Source: GCA-001735895 sp964488685
GTDB lineage: Bacteria > Pseudomonadota > Gammaproteobacteria > GCA-001735895
Reading direction: 5' to 3'
Assembly: GCA_964488685.1 (NCBI GenBank)
Contig: CAZAVY010000080.1
Coordinates: 1-13,524 of the forward strand
DNA: 13,524 nt
This document shows, piece by piece, positions 13,454 to 13,524 of this stretch. The notes beneath the pieces were generated by a model. The model had not been told where the DNA came from. It was given only the letters and a program-made list of their open reading frames with translations, and did no database searches. The first letter of the stretch is position 1. The number at the start of each line of letters is the position of its first letter. A program made the translations under genes and the position numbers.

Positions 13454-13524
13454 ATGTCGGACAATGAAATCCAAACCAATGATTTAACACTGGAACATCG
13501 TATTTTAATACAAATGCGAAAGGT
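13454..13524 (+). CDS. 5' end of a gene running off the window
   Basis: ATG 13454 is preceded by AGGA at 13444-13447 with six bases between, a good ribosome binding site. The 23 complete codons are open to the edge and give MSDNEIQTNDLTLEHRILIQ and onward, polar then amphipathic, with no signal peptide. It is too short to name a family. It is divergent from the 79-residue small gene, with 64 bases between the start codons. Confidence 0.5.
   Translation, partial: MSDNEIQTNDLTLEHRILIQMRK

Overview
The window looks like chromosomal DNA of a gammaproteobacterium, probably marine or halotolerant. The reasons are a SrkA/YihE-type kinase very close in motif layout to the enterobacterial protein, a tRNA-Pro(CGG) closely resembling E. 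coli proK, an FKBP-type lipoprotein isomerase, and genes for catabolism of the compatible solute ectoine. Base composition is moderate, and no phage, plasmid or CRISPR module is visible.

Region 1 (1-489) has no recognisable gene, only two small weakly supported minus-strand frames and a weak promoter candidate. Region 2 (490-4866) is a tightly packed plus-strand operon: an ornithine cyclodeaminase-family protein, eutB (threonine dehydratase-like), eutC (a second cyclodeaminase-family protein), doeA/eutD (ectoine hydrolase), and a previously hidden remnant of doeB/eutE (deacetylase). The remnant keeps only the two ends of the gene and also carries a frameshift. The operon therefore encodes ectoine ring opening but has lost its local copy of the next step.

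Region 3 (4892-6261) holds an intact FKBP lipoprotein. It is followed by a chimeric ruin in which the start of an EamA-family transporter runs into the end of a glutaredoxin-domain gene in another frame. In the glutaredoxin part, UGA sits where the second active-site cysteine is expected. A tRNA-Pro(CGG) gene with its own promoter follows. Region 4 (6284-9208) has a minus-strand GNAT acetyltransferase, an unidentified lipoprotein, and a Crp-type sensor domain fused to a complete serine/threonine kinase.

Region 5 (9209-10798) carries dispersed palindromic repeats of REP type around srkA (minus strand) and a 75-codon frame overlapping its stop codon. Region 6 (10799-13524) contains a periplasmic alpha/beta hydrolase (minus). 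It is divergent from an exported rhodanese plus metallo-beta-lactamase-fold protein whose first zinc motif is degenerate and whose upstream region has a 22-bp-spaced pair of near-identical 13-mers. A conserved-looking 79-residue small protein (minus) and the start of a gene running off the right edge complete the window.

The main themes are solute catabolism with active gene decay (doeB, EamA, glutaredoxin), stress and redox functions (SrkA, FKBP, rhodanese), and one unusual signalling kinase. I found no strong case for a wholly new multi-gene system. The most distinctive items are the operon decay, the Crp-kinase with an altered ligand pocket, the rhodanese/MBL protein, and the UGA-containing glutaredoxin relic.
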